From Flavobacterium zhairuonense (lineage in GTDB: Bacteria; Bacteroidota; Bacteroidia; Flavobacteriales; Flavobacteriaceae), in assembly GCF_004352915.1 (NCBI RefSeq), contig NZ_SJSY01000064.1:95171-159170 (forward strand): a stretch of DNA of 64,000 bases. The letters run 5' to 3'. The notes under the pieces are model-generated. The model had not been told where the DNA came from. It was given only the letters and a program-made list of their open reading frames with translations, and searched no databases. Both the position numbers and the translations under genes were made by a program. Each line of letters opens with the position of its first letter. Positions within the stretch are counted from its first letter, which is position 1. Of the stretch, positions 25,478 to 35,156 are shown piece by piece.

Positions 25478-26707
25478 ATGCGCCAGAGAAAAAATACAAT
25501 ATTATTTTTTGCACTCATTTTCTTAATGAGTTTGACTGGTTATGCTCAAAATCAATTTGCTGCTTTTGCTAAAAAAGAATCGAGAGAAAAGTTAGTAGTA
25601 AAACTAAAGGATTCCATAATCAATCAGGAAGCGACGGCTTATTTAAATTTCAATAAAAACATAAACTGGAATAGCTATGCATGGGCAACTGCTTTCGTGA
25701 TAGATAATTCCGAACAGAATTTTAAAGTCCTAAAAAAGGCATTATCAGACTATAAACTACTATCAAAACGTGATCTAAAGAAAGTTTTTGAATCGGTATT
25801 TGCTTGTTTTCCAAATGAATTTGTTTTAGAAATGACTGATATTGCAAAAAATGAAACTGAGAACGTTTCAATCTTTGCAACATCAATACATTATTTAGCA
25901 CAAAATAACATAGAGGTAAAACAGCTTTTACAAACGAAGTTTATTGATGATAATAGCGCTGTAATGCAGGCTCTGCGAAATGAATTGAAATCAGATTATA
26001 AACCAATTTCAATTGCTGATTTGATTGAGTTGGTAAAGTTTAATGCCGCTAAAAAAGAGAAATTTTTATACTCCATTCAACATACAAACAGAGATTTGCC
26101 AGGAAAAGCTTTTGTTCAGAATGAAAAAGGTTTCTTAGAAAAAGAAAATGGAAAAGTTATTCTTGTAGATCAATTGGCCAGAAGTGCTACTAATTTGCCA
26201 ATGTACATTACAAACGGCAATACACCGACTGGTTTGTTTAAAATTGAAAGTCTTGCCAAGTCGGAAAATGTTTTTATCGGACCGACTTTGAGTTTTGTTA
26301 CTTTTTTGCCTTTTGAATGTGACGCTTCGGTCTTTTACAATAATGATAAAAAGGATTTTCTTTTGGAAGATTATCTGAAGTTTTTCCCAAAAAAACTGCA
26401 TTCAAATTTAAGCATCCAGCAAACTTTTTGGGCAGGAAAAGCAGGAAGAGACGAAATTCATTTTCACGGAACAACTATAGATCAAGAAATATACAAAAAA
26501 CAGATTTTCTACGGACAAACGCCTTCAATGGGGTGTTTGTGTGCGAAAGAAATTTGGAATGAAAACGGTAATTTGACTCAAAGCGATCAGCAAAAATTAG
26601 TTGATATTTGGCAAAAATCCAATATTGAAAAAGGTTATGCCTATGTTTTGGAACTACAAGAATCAGATTGGATAAAATTTGAAAAAAGCATAAACACAAA
26701 ATTATAA
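25478..26707 (+). CDS. exported YkuD-type L,D-transpeptidase-like protein
   Basis: A 409-residue protein with a signal peptide (ALIFLMSLTGYAQ). About 190 helical residues, possibly HEAT-like (EFVLEMTDIAKNETENVSIFA), precede a YkuD catalytic domain. Its hallmarks are seen in order: NTPTGLFKIESL (near 249), IHFHGTT (near 326) and the nucleophile block TPSMGCLCAKEIW (Cys near 350), which corresponds to the family pattern H-G-T ... S-x-G-C. YkuD enzymes make or cut L,D peptide links in peptidoglycan or attach proteins to it; some relatives hydrolyse. The position inside a polysaccharide locus, with its stop codon overlapping the GH92 start (TAATGA at 26705), is odd and suggests that the substrate carries peptide. 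Confidence 0.75.
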   Translation: MRQRKNTILFFALIFLMSLTGYAQNQFAAFAKKESREKLVVKLKDSIINQEATAYLNFNKNINWNSYAWATAFVIDNSEQNFKVLKKALSDYKLLSKRDLKKVFESVFACFPNEFVLEMTDIAKNETENVSIFATSIHYLAQNNIEVKQLLQTKFIDDNSAVMQALRNELKSDYKPISIADLIELVKFNAAKKEKFLYSIQHTNRDLPGKAFVQNEKGFLEKENGKVILVDQLARSATNLPMYITNGNTPTGLFKIESLAKSENVFIGPTLSFVTFLPFECDASVFYNNDKKDFLLEDYLKFFPKKLHSNLSIQQTFWAGKAGRDEIHFHGTTIDQEIYKKQIFYGQTPSMGCLCAKEIWNENGNLTQSDQQKLVDIWQKSNIEKGYAYVLELQESDWIKFEKSINTKL

Positions 26708-28947
26708 TGAAAAAGTTAATCCCAGTTTTAATCTTAGCCTGTTTGTTTATTTCGTCAGGCAAAATGGACAAAATAAATGACGTTACCCAATATGTAAATC
26801 CGTTTATTGGTACCGGCGGGCATGGCCACACTTTTCCCGGAGCAGTAGTTCCTTTTGGAATGGTGCAATTGAGTCCAGATACTAGAACGCAAGGCTGGGA
26901 TGCTTGCAGTGGTTATTATACAGAAGACACCAGTATTTTAGGATTTTCACACAGACATTTAAGCGGTACCGGAATGACCGATTTTGCAGATGTACTTTTT
27001 ACGCCGTTTACGGGTAAACTGCAATTAGAAAACGGGAATCTGAAAGAATATTATCCATTGAATTTTTCGCATGAAAATGAAAAAGCTTCAGCTGGTTTTT
27101 ATACGGTGAATTTTGATAATGGCATAAAAGCTTCTATGACAGCATCAACAAGAGCGGGATTTCACGAATACAAATTTCCTTCACAAGAAGCCGGAATTAT
27201 CGTCGATTTGCATCATAATCTGAACAATCAAAAGGTTTTGCAATCTTTTATAGAAATTGTCAGCGATACCGAAATTAGAGGAATGAGATTGACTGAAGGC
27301 TGGTCAAAAAGAGATTATGTTTATTTTCATGCGAAATTCAATAAACCGTTTAAAGTTGAATTGTACAAGGATAATAAAATTGTTTCCGCAAAACAGCTAA
27401 ATGCAGATCATATCAAAGCGGTTTTATATTTTGAAAATCCGAAAGAAGTGAAAGTAAAGGTTGGAATTTCTCCAGTTGACGAGAGAGGCGCTTTGCAAAA
27501 TCTGGATGCTGAAATCCCGCATTGGGATTTTGATAAAACCCAAAAGCAAGCAGCAACATTATGGAAAAATCAGCTTGAAAAATTTAAAATTGAAGGCGGA
27601 ACAGCAGATCAGAAAACTATTTTTTACACTGGATTGTACCATGCTTTTATTCATCCGTCAACGTATTCAGATACAGATAAAAGATATAGAGGACAAGACC
27701 TAAAAATTCATACGCTTGATTCTGGAACGTATTACACGGTATTCTCGCTTTGGGATACCTACAGAGCGCAAATGCCTTTAATTGATTTGATTACGCCTTC
27801 TAAAACAAATGAATTTATCAATTCACTTTTGATAAAATACCAACAAGGCGGTTTGTTGCCAATGTGGGATTTGGCAGCCAACTACACAGGAACAATGATC
27901 GGAGCACATTCGACATCTTTAATTGCGGATGCTTACGCCAAAAACATACGCGGTTACGATACAGAATTGGCCTATAAAGCCATGATGCGTTCAATACCTT
28001 ATGACACAACAGGAGTAAAAGTAAATCATCCTGCAATCTGGGAATGGCTGATGACAAAAGGAAAAAAATACAATCAAGAAATGGGTTTTATTCCTGCTGA
28101 TAAAGATGTGATTTTTGCTACTTCAAGAGGTTTGGAATATGCTTACAACGATTGGGCTTTGGCTCAAGTGGCAAAAGATATGGGAAAAACGGAAGATTAT
28201 AAATGGCTTTCAGAACGTGGAATGCGTTACAAAAAATACTACGACAAAGAAACCGGTTTCATGCGTGCCTTAGACAGCAACGGAAAATTTATTGGGCCAT
28301 TTAATCCTTCTTATTCAGATCATATGAACAGTCCATATTGTGAAGGGAATGCTTGGCAGTGGACTTGGTTTGTACCACAAGATGTAAACGGACTTATTGA
28401 TTTGATGGGCGGTAAAGCTTCTTTTGAAGAAAAATTAGATGCCTTGTTTAATACGACTGCTAAATTGGAAGGAGCAGATGCATCTGCCGATATTTCGGGA
28501 CTAATTGGGCAATATGCACACGGAAATGAGCCAAGTCATCACATTATTTACTTTTATAATTATATCAACAAGCCTTTTAAAACACAAGAATTGGCCGATA
28601 AAATCATGAAAGAGCAATATCGAAATGCTCCTGATGGTTTAAGTGGCAATGAAGATTGTGGACAAATGTCGTCATGGTATATTTTGAATGCAATTGGTTT
28701 TTATCAAGTTGCGCCAGGAGATCCTACTTATACGATTTCTAGACCATTGTTTGATAAAGTTACAATCAATTTAGAAAAAGGAAAAAAGTTGATTGTGAAG
28801 ACTATAAATAATGCTCCAGAAAATAAATATGTCGAATCTGTGACTTTGAACGGAAAGACTTTGAACTCGTTATTTTTTAAACACGACCAAATTGCATCTG
28901 GCGGAGAATTAGTTTTCAAAATGACAAACAAAGCTCCAAACAATTAA
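26707..28947 (+). CDS. GH92 alpha-mannosidase
   Basis: A 746-residue exported enzyme whose ATG overlaps the stop of the YkuD-like gene by one base. After the signal sequence, the N-terminal beta-sandwich begins with the classic GH92 opening VNPFIGTGGHGHTFPGAVVPFGMVQLSPDT-type sequence (seen around residues 31-60) and GFSHRHLSGTGM. The (alpha/alpha)6 catalytic part has YTVFSLWDTYRAQMPL, GGLLPMWDLAANYTGTMIG, NEPSHHIIYFYNY and the closing GNEDCGQMSSWYILNAIGFY with the catalytic-base region. GH92 enzymes are calcium-dependent inverting exo-alpha-mannosidases that trim alpha-1,2/1,3/1,6-mannose from N-glycans and yeast mannan. No frameshift; length is normal. The linkage preference is not readable. 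Confidence 0.92.
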   Translation: MKKLIPVLILACLFISSGKMDKINDVTQYVNPFIGTGGHGHTFPGAVVPFGMVQLSPDTRTQGWDACSGYYTEDTSILGFSHRHLSGTGMTDFADVLFTPFTGKLQLENGNLKEYYPLNFSHENEKASAGFYTVNFDNGIKASMTASTRAGFHEYKFPSQEAGIIVDLHHNLNNQKVLQSFIEIVSDTEIRGMRLTEGWSKRDYVYFHAKFNKPFKVELYKDNKIVSAKQLNADHIKAVLYFENPKEVKVKVGISPVDERGALQNLDAEIPHWDFDKTQKQAATLWKNQLEKFKIEGGTADQKTIFYTGLYHAFIHPSTYSDTDKRYRGQDLKIHTLDSGTYYTVFSLWDTYRAQMPLIDLITPSKTNEFINSLLIKYQQGGLLPMWDLAANYTGTMIGAHSTSLIADAYAKNIRGYDTELAYKAMMRSIPYDTTGVKVNHPAIWEWLMTKGKKYNQEMGFIPADKDVIFATSRGLEYAYNDWALAQVAKDMGKTEDYKWLSERGMRYKKYYDKETGFMRALDSNGKFIGPFNPSYSDHMNSPYCEGNAWQWTWFVPQDVNGLIDLMGGKASFEEKLDALFNTTAKLEGADASADISGLIGQYAHGNEPSHHIIYFYNYINKPFKTQELADKIMKEQYRNAPDGLSGNEDCGQMSSWYILNAIGFYQVAPGDPTYTISRPLFDKVTINLEKGKKLIVKTINNAPENKYVESVTLNGKTLNSLFFKHDQIASGGELVFKMTNKAPNN

Positions 28948-28968
28948 TTGTACAAAAAAAATAGTATT

Positions 28969-31290
28969 ATGAAAAAAAATATAATCTGTTTTGTTCTTTT
29001 TTTAAATGCTCTGATGCTTTCTGCACAGGGGAATAAGTGGGACGTTTATCGTACAATTCCGTTGGCGCAACGAATAAATGAGGTCGAAGGAAAGCCTTTC
29101 ATCCTCAATTCAGATTCAAAAATATTTTATCCAAAAAAGAATGACAATTTAAAGCAGATTGCTGTTTTTTTATCAGAATACATTCAGATTGCAAATGGAT
29201 TAAAAATTGAAATTTCAACAGAAAATCCGAAAGCTAATGGAATTATTTTACAAGATAATTTCAAAAATGATAATAAAGAAGCATACAATTTCGCAGTTAA
29301 TCAGAATCAAATTTTGATTGATGGAGCAACAAGTGCAGGAACTTTTTATGGTGTGCAGCTTTTGCGAAAAGTATTGTTGGAAAACGAAACTAAATCGGTT
29401 ATTGAACTTCCAAGTGTACAAATTACAGATTATCCGCGATTTGCTTATCGTGGCATGCATTTGGATGTTGCGCGTCATTTCGCATCAGCAGAATTTGTCA
29501 AAAAATATATTGATTTGCTGGCTTTGCACAATATTAATACTTTTCATTGGCATTTAACCGATGATCAAGGATGGCGTGTCGAAATTAAAAAGTATCCAAA
29601 ATTAACTCAAATAGGATCTGTACGAACAGAGACACAAGTAGGAAAACAGGTTGGAGTTTATGATGGGAAACCGCACGGAGGATTTTATACACAAGAACAG
29701 ATAAAAGAAATTGTTGCGTATGCACAAAAACGCTTCATTACTATTATTCCCGAAATTGACTTGCCGGGTCATATGGTTGCGGCTTTGGCATCTTATCCAG
29801 AATTGGGTTGTGTTGGAAAAGGATATGAAGTGTATAAAAAATGGGGAGTTTCAGACGATGTTCTTTGTCTTGGAAACGAAAAGACTTTTACTTTTTTAGA
29901 AGGAGTTTTTACAGAATTAATTCCGCTTTTTCCTTCCAAATATTTCCATATTGGAGGTGACGAATGCCCTAAAAAAAGATGGGAAAAATGCCCAAAATGT
30001 CAAGCAAAAATCGCCGAATTGGGTTTGCAAAAAGACAGCAAACATTCAGCTGAAGAAAAATTACAGAGTTATTGTATGTCTAGAATTGAAAAATTCTTAA
30101 ATGCAAAAGGAAAACAAGTCATAGGCTGGGATGAAATACTCGAAGGAGGAATAGCGCCAAATGCTACGATAATGTCTTGGAGAAGTGCTCAAGCAGGAGT
30201 AGAAGCTGTTAAACAAGGGCATAAAGCGATTATGACACCGAGTTCGCATGTTTATTTTGATTATTATCAAAGTACAGATGCAGCTTCTGAACCTTTGGCA
30301 ATTGGCGGTTTTACAAATTTAGAGCGTGTCTATTCCTTCGAACCAATTCCAGATGGATTGACCGAAAATGAAAGAAAACTTGTTATTGGCGCACAAGCAA
30401 ACCTGTGGAGAGAATATATTGATACGGATGCGCAAACAGAATACATGATTTTGCCAAGACTTGCCGCTTTAAGCGAAGTGATTTGGACAAATGCCGATAA
30501 AAAGAATTACAGTAATTTCTTGAATCGTTTATCTGATTTTTTAAAGATCTATAATAAACTGAACTACAATTATGCGAAACATATTTTGGAGGTTTCACCA
30601 GAATACAAAGTAGATACAGAAAATGGTCAATTGATTTTAAATTTAAGAACGTCTAGCAAATTTCCTATTTATTATACTTTGGATGGTTCAGAACCAACTT
30701 TGCAAAGCAAAAAATATACAGAAGGAATAATTGTCAATAGCGCCGTAACTGTAAAAGCTGCCGTTCTTTCAGAGAATTATAAAAGCAAAGTTTTCATCAA
30801 AAAGTTTGAATTCAACAAAGCGACTGCAAAACCTATTGTTTTAAAAAATGAGCCTGTTGATCGTTATCGTTTTAATGGCGGAAAAACGTTGGTTGACGGA
30901 AGAACTGGAACAACAGCTTTTAGCACGGGAGACTGGATCGCACTTTACAAAGATGATTTTGAGGCAACTATAGATTTGAAATCAGTTCAACAAATTTCAG
31001 AAGTTACTATGAATAGTTTTACGTCTCCAAACGACTGGATTTTTGGACCTAAACAATTTCAGGTTTTAATCTCAAACGACGGAATAAATTTTAAGGAAGT
31101 TCATACTCAAGATTTAAAAATCGCTCAAAAAGAGGATGGGCCAAAGATTACAAATTTAAAAGCTGTTTTTGCCAAACAAGACGCAAGGTTTATTAAAATA
31201 AAGGCTCCAATTTTTGAGAAAATTCCAGAATGGCACTATTCTGCGGGACAGCCTACATTTTTATTTGTTGACGAAATTTCAATTAACTAA
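28969..31290 (+). CDS. GH20 beta-N-acetylhexosaminidase
   Basis: The ATG at 28969 is chosen over an in-frame TTG at 28948 because it starts a good signal peptide (IICFVLFLNALMLSAQ). The 773-residue product has a GH20b N-terminal domain (about 25-150), then the GH20 TIM barrel: YRGMHLDVARHF, NTFHWHLTDDQGWRVEIKK, PEIDLPGHM, the catalytic Asp-Glu pair in YFHIGGDECPKKRWEKC (near 330), and VIGWDEILEGG. A chitobiase-C-like sandwich (YYTLDGSEPTLQSKKY, about 560-620) and a C-terminal F5/8-type (CBM32-like) domain (about 630-773) follow. It removes terminal beta-GlcNAc or GalNAc in the periplasm by the substrate-assisted mechanism. Confidence 0.93.
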   Translation: MKKNIICFVLFLNALMLSAQGNKWDVYRTIPLAQRINEVEGKPFILNSDSKIFYPKKNDNLKQIAVFLSEYIQIANGLKIEISTENPKANGIILQDNFKNDNKEAYNFAVNQNQILIDGATSAGTFYGVQLLRKVLLENETKSVIELPSVQITDYPRFAYRGMHLDVARHFASAEFVKKYIDLLALHNINTFHWHLTDDQGWRVEIKKYPKLTQIGSVRTETQVGKQVGVYDGKPHGGFYTQEQIKEIVAYAQKRFITIIPEIDLPGHMVAALASYPELGCVGKGYEVYKKWGVSDDVLCLGNEKTFTFLEGVFTELIPLFPSKYFHIGGDECPKKRWEKCPKCQAKIAELGLQKDSKHSAEEKLQSYCMSRIEKFLNAKGKQVIGWDEILEGGIAPNATIMSWRSAQAGVEAVKQGHKAIMTPSSHVYFDYYQSTDAASEPLAIGGFTNLERVYSFEPIPDGLTENERKLVIGAQANLWREYIDTDAQTEYMILPRLAALSEVIWTNADKKNYSNFLNRLSDFLKIYNKLNYNYAKHILEVSPEYKVDTENGQLILNLRTSSKFPIYYTLDGSEPTLQSKKYTEGIIVNSAVTVKAAVLSENYKSKVFIKKFEFNKATAKPIVLKNEPVDRYRFNGGKTLVDGRTGTTAFSTGDWIALYKDDFEATIDLKSVQQISEVTMNSFTSPNDWIFGPKQFQVLISNDGINFKEVHTQDLKIAQKEDGPKITNLKAVFAKQDARFIKIKAPIFEKIPEWHYSAGQPTFLFVDEISIN

Positions 31291-31306
31291 TACCATATAA
31301 ATAACC

Positions 31307-32188
31307 ATGAAAAAAAGCTGCTTATTTCAATTATACGCCCTTTCATCAATGCTTTTTCTGGCTGGTTGTTCTGAAAGCAATTCACAGTCGAAACCAACTG
31401 TAAAAACAAGCATAGAAGAACAAATTAAAACCAAATTTGAAAAAGAAACATTGCCTGCGCCTTCGAGTCCTTGTTTTGCAGGAGCTTATTACAGAAAAGC
31501 TTATTCCAGCAAAGATTATTGGTTAGGAATTGGAGGAACAGTTGTATTGCCAGTTTTGACGTACGATCCTTCAAGAACAAATCCGAATAAACCTGGCGCA
31601 TATTTAGACAATGCTTCAATTTATTTAGGCGGAAATTCTGATGAGCAAGAAACCGATATCGGATTGACTTGGGAAGTAATTCGCGAAGCAGATGGCACAG
31701 TAAGTAAAGAGCATAAAGCATTTCGCCCGTTTTTGCGACGTACAGGTTATAGATCTGGACAAAAAGTACTTTACATGAATGCACCTGCAGAACCTGCTTA
31801 TTATTGGTATCCAGGAGAAACGGTTACCATCAGTATTCAGTTGATAGAGTCGAAAAAACTAAAATTCATTGTCGAAGGTGCTGGAAAAAAATATGAGCAA
31901 ATATTTGATGTTGATGGCTACGATCCAACATTTATGGCACAGTACAAACGTGTAAACGCCATTGATCAGGTAGCAAATGAAGGAAAACCAGCACAACCGA
32001 CTACAGCAAAAGTAACGGGAGCAAAATGGACAGAAACTTTTTTGTTTCGCTCTGTAAATGGAAGTGTAGTAAAAGCGCCAATGCATACGAAACGCTTTAC
32101 AGATATGCAATGCCCGGCAAAAAGTTACTTTAATTTAGCTCCATTTGGTGAAAGTGGCGAATCAATTGATATTTTTGGTTCCAGATAA
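31307..32188 (+). CDS. lipoprotein of unknown function in PUL 1
   Basis: A 293-residue lipoprotein (lipobox MLFLAGCSES). I do not recognise a family. The mature part appears to be a single beta-rich domain with many Tyr/Trp residues (CFAGAYYRKAYSSKDYWLG, GLTWEVIREADG, NAPAEPAYYWYPGETVTISIQLI, KWTETFLFRSVNGS) and two well-spaced Cys. The aromatic-rich strands would suit a glycan-binding module. It lies 17 bp after GH20 and is followed by a structured palindromic repeat, so it is co-transcribed with the enzymes. No catalytic signature seen. Confidence 0.65.
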   Translation: MKKSCLFQLYALSSMLFLAGCSESNSQSKPTVKTSIEEQIKTKFEKETLPAPSSPCFAGAYYRKAYSSKDYWLGIGGTVVLPVLTYDPSRTNPNKPGAYLDNASIYLGGNSDEQETDIGLTWEVIREADGTVSKEHKAFRPFLRRTGYRSGQKVLYMNAPAEPAYYWYPGETVTISIQLIESKKLKFIVEGAGKKYEQIFDVDGYDPTFMAQYKRVNAIDQVANEGKPAQPTTAKVTGAKWTETFLFRSVNGSVVKAPMHTKRFTDMQCPAKSYFNLAPFGESGESIDIFGSR

Positions 32189-32206
32189 AATTTAAAATTA
32201 ATATTA

Positions 32207-32339
32207 AACACATAGAAACATAGTTTTTTATAACCTGAATTAAGATGATTGAAAAAGCCAGCTTTCACACATAGAACTATGTGCATTAATGCAAGTGAAA
32301 CGCCTTTTTTAGACTGCAAAATCTATGTTTCTATGTGTT
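32207..32339. repeat. 133-bp nested palindromic element, copy 1
   Basis: The element is bounded by perfect 17-bp inverted ends, AACACATAGAAACATAG (32207-32223) and its complement (32323-32339). Inside are a second pairing (aaaaagccagctttcac with gtgaaacgcctttttt) and a small central stem (cacatag / ctatgtg). It has no coding capacity. A second copy is at 34962 and a worn piece at 43795. It is a non-autonomous MITE/REP-like repeat that would fold into a large stem in the operon transcript. Confidence 0.85.
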
Positions 32340-32392
32340 AAAAAATAATAACGCATAAAGAAGTTAACTACTAAGCTATAAAAACATAAAAA

Positions 32393-33493
32393 ATGAAAAC
32401 CAGAAGAGATTTTTTAAACCAATTAGGATTGGGCGCGGCATCTGCAATGAGTATTCCTTTATTGAGTTCTTTTGAAAGTGCTTCAGCTATAAAAACTGAA
32501 GAAAGACCAGAATTAATTACACAAGATCGTCCAGAATTATTGGTTCCAAAAGGAAATGCATTACGAATTACGGGAACTTTCCTTGACGAAATTTCACACG
32601 ATATTCCGCATCAAAACTGGGGAGAAAAAGAATGGGATCAAGATTTTGCGCACATGAAGGCTATTGGTATTGATACCGTTATCATGATTCGTTCAGGCTA
32701 TAGAAAATTCATTACCTATAATTCTGATTATTTGATCAATAAAAGAGGCTGTTATAAACCGGGCGTTGATCTTTTGGATATGTATCTGCGTTTGGCTGAC
32801 AAGCATAAAATGAAGTTTTATTTCGGATTATATGATTCTGGTGTTTATTGGGATACGGGAGATATGACAACTGAAATCGAAGCCAATAAATTTGTTATCG
32901 AGGAAGTTTGGAAAAAGTACGGACATTACAAAAGTTTTGCAGGTTGGTATTTAAGTGGAGAAATTAGCCGTAAAACCAAAGGTGCAATTGAATCATTCAG
33001 AACTTTAGGTCAGTTGTGTAAAGATGTTTCTGGAGGTTTGCCAACCTTTATGTCGCCTTGGATTGACGGCAAAAAAGCAGTAATGGCTGCTTCAGGAAAA
33101 CTTTCTAAAGAAGATGCAGTTTCAGTTCAGGAACATGAAAAGGAGTGGGGCGAAATTTTTGACGGAATCAAAGGTGCTGTTGATGCTTGTGCGTTTCAAG
33201 ACGGGCATATTGATTATGATGAATTAGATGCTTTTTTCTCTGTAAATAAAAAACTTGGAGATAAATATGGTTTGGAATGCTGGACAAATGCGGAGACTTT
33301 TGACAGAGACATGCCAATCAAATTTTTCCCAATCAAATTTGAAAAATTGAGATTAAAATTAGAAGCTGCACAAAGAGCAGGATACCAAAAAGGAATCACT
33401 TTTGAATTTTCACACTTTATGAGTCCGCAATCTGCTTATTTGCAGGCAGGTCATTTGTACGACAGATACAAAGAGTATTTTGGTATCAAATAA
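32393..33493 (+). CDS. DUF4434-like TIM-barrel glycosidase candidate
   Basis: A 366-residue protein starting with a twin-arginine-like signal (MKTRRDFLNQLGLGAASAMS). From about residue 55 the pattern is that of the DUF4434 putative glycoside hydrolases: LRITGTFLDEISHDIP, EKEWDQDFAHMKAIGIDTVIMIRSG, KMKFYFGLYDSGVYW, GWYLSGEISRK with a possible catalytic Glu at a strand end, and a late acidic stretch (AFQDGHIDYDELD; CWTNAETFDRD). The family's activity is not established to my knowledge. If the signal is used by the Tat system the protein would be exported folded, perhaps with a metal or cofactor. It is within the operon, 34 bp before the sugar porter. Confidence 0.7.
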   Translation: MKTRRDFLNQLGLGAASAMSIPLLSSFESASAIKTEERPELITQDRPELLVPKGNALRITGTFLDEISHDIPHQNWGEKEWDQDFAHMKAIGIDTVIMIRSGYRKFITYNSDYLINKRGCYKPGVDLLDMYLRLADKHKMKFYFGLYDSGVYWDTGDMTTEIEANKFVIEEVWKKYGHYKSFAGWYLSGEISRKTKGAIESFRTLGQLCKDVSGGLPTFMSPWIDGKKAVMAASGKLSKEDAVSVQEHEKEWGEIFDGIKGAVDACAFQDGHIDYDELDAFFSVNKKLGDKYGLECWTNAETFDRDMPIKFFPIKFEKLRLKLEAAQRAGYQKGITFEFSHFMSPQSAYLQAGHLYDRYKEYFGIK

Positions 33494-33526
33494 TAAAGTC
33501 TTAAAATTTTAATCACAAATAAAAAA

Positions 33527-34912
33527 ATGAATCAAAAAGAGAATATTAAGTATATAATTTTCCTGTCGGTTATTGGCGCTATAGGAGGATTTCTTTTCGG
33601 ATATGATGTAGCTGTTATTTCTGGAACTATAGAGCAAGTAACCAAACAATTTTCACTTGATAATGTTTCAGTGGGTTGGTACGTTGGTTGTGCTTTAATT
33701 GGTTCTATTATTGGAGTAGCCTTTGCAGGCAAAATCGCCGATCTTTTAGGACGCAAATGGACAATGCTTTTGGCTGCCGCGCTTTTTACAACTTCGGCAG
33801 TTGGATGTATGTTTGTTTCGAGTTTTGAAATGTTAATCTGGGCGAGAATCCTTGGCGGAATGGGAATCGGAGTAGCTTCAATTGTTTCTCCTTTATATAT
33901 TTCAGAAGTTTCGCCGGCACGTTTTAGAGGAACTTTGGTAACACTTTATCAATTGGCAATCACAATTGGTATTGTGGCTTCGTATTTTGCGAATGCTAAA
34001 GTTTTGGCGTGGGCAACATCAGGCCATTTTGAAGCGCAATGGGCAACAGTTATTTTCCAGACAGAATATTGGAGAGGAATGTTGGGATTATGTGGTGTTC
34101 CATCTCTTTTATTTTTTATAATCATCTTCTTTATTCCAGAAAGTCCAAGATGGCAGATTTCTAAGAATAATTTGGCTGCAGCCGAAAAAACATTAACACA
34201 ATTATTTGGTGCAGATGAAGCTAAAGAACAAATCGAAAACAACCAAAAATCACTTTTAAATAAAGAAAAAACAGACTGGAGAATATTATTTCAACCAGGT
34301 TATAGGACGGCTTTATTTATTGGGATGAGTTTGGCGATTTTGGGACAGTTTATGGGAGTTAATGTGATTTTCTATTACGGACCAATAATTTTCAAAGAAG
34401 CAGGAATGGCTTCGCAAGGCTCATTAGATTTTCAAATCGTAATTGGAGTCGTGAATGTGCTTTCAACTATTTTAGGAATGTATTTAGTAGATAAAATTGG
34501 AAGAAAAAAACTTGTATATATTGGCGTAACAGGAATGTTTGTAATGCTTATTGCTATTGGGGCTTATTTCTATTTAGGTTTCAACAATCCAAATATTTTG
34601 TTGTACCTAATTATCGGATATATTTTCTTTTGTGCAATTTCTATCTGCGTGGTAATCTGGGTGTTGATTTCAGAAATGTATCCAGTAAAAGTGCGCGGAT
34701 TGGCAATGTCAATGGCAGGTTTTTCGCTATGGATAGGTTCTTATCTTATCGGACAACTAACGCCAGTATTATTAGAATCATTAAGTCCAGCAATTTCATT
34801 TTGGATTTTTGCAGTAATGTGTATTCCATATCTTTTGATAACACGTTTTTATGTCCCTGAAACCACAGGAAAATCTCTTGAAGAAATTGAAGATATCTGG
34901 ATTGCACATTAA
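33527..34912 (+). CDS. MFS sugar porter
   Basis: A 461-residue inner-membrane transporter of the sugar porter family with twelve predicted helices. Family signatures are clear: GGFLFGYDVAVISGTIEQ in helix 1, GKIADLLGRKW in the first loop, the RILGGMGIGVAS helix, the PESPRW motif ending the first half (FIPESPRWQI), VDKIGRKKL in the second half, and the C-terminal PETTGKSLEEIE. Sugar porters move monosaccharides, usually with H+, which fits uptake of the hexose or amino sugar freed in the periplasm by GH20 and GH92. The individual sugar cannot be read. Confidence 0.9.
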   Translation: MNQKENIKYIIFLSVIGAIGGFLFGYDVAVISGTIEQVTKQFSLDNVSVGWYVGCALIGSIIGVAFAGKIADLLGRKWTMLLAAALFTTSAVGCMFVSSFEMLIWARILGGMGIGVASIVSPLYISEVSPARFRGTLVTLYQLAITIGIVASYFANAKVLAWATSGHFEAQWATVIFQTEYWRGMLGLCGVPSLLFFIIIFFIPESPRWQISKNNLAAAEKTLTQLFGADEAKEQIENNQKSLLNKEKTDWRILFQPGYRTALFIGMSLAILGQFMGVNVIFYYGPIIFKEAGMASQGSLDFQIVIGVVNVLSTILGMYLVDKIGRKKLVYIGVTGMFVMLIAIGAYFYLGFNNPNILLYLIIGYIFFCAISICVVIWVLISEMYPVKVRGLAMSMAGFSLWIGSYLIGQLTPVLLESLSPAISFWIFAVMCIPYLLITRFYVPETTGKSLEEIEDIWIAH

Positions 34913-34961
34913 TTTTTATATTTACTATTCCGTTGGATGTAATTTTAAAAAAATACATTCT

Positions 34962-35099
34962 AACACATAGAAACATAGATTTTTTCTTCTCCATTTTGAA
35001 GGTAATAAAAAAAGCCAGCTTTCACACATAGATAACTATGTGTGTTAATACAAGTGGAACGCCTTTTCTACAGAGAGTTAAACTATGATTCTATGTGTT
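34962..35099. repeat. 138-bp nested palindromic element, copy 2
   Basis: Same element as at 32207. It has the left end AACACATAGAAACATAG (34962-34978), the right end ctatgattctatgtgtt (35083-35099, one mismatch), the inner aaaaagccagctttcac block and a central cacatag/ctatgtg stem. It lies between the two transporter genes. Confidence 0.85.
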
Positions 35100-35156
35100 A
35101 AATAAATTGTACACAACGGTTATTTACTACTAAACACTATCAAACCAAAACCAATT

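Noticed and set aside
32125..32319. Minus-strand ORF across the palindromic element
   Set aside because: It overlaps the real lipoprotein gene end and a non-coding repeat, with no recognisable protein features.
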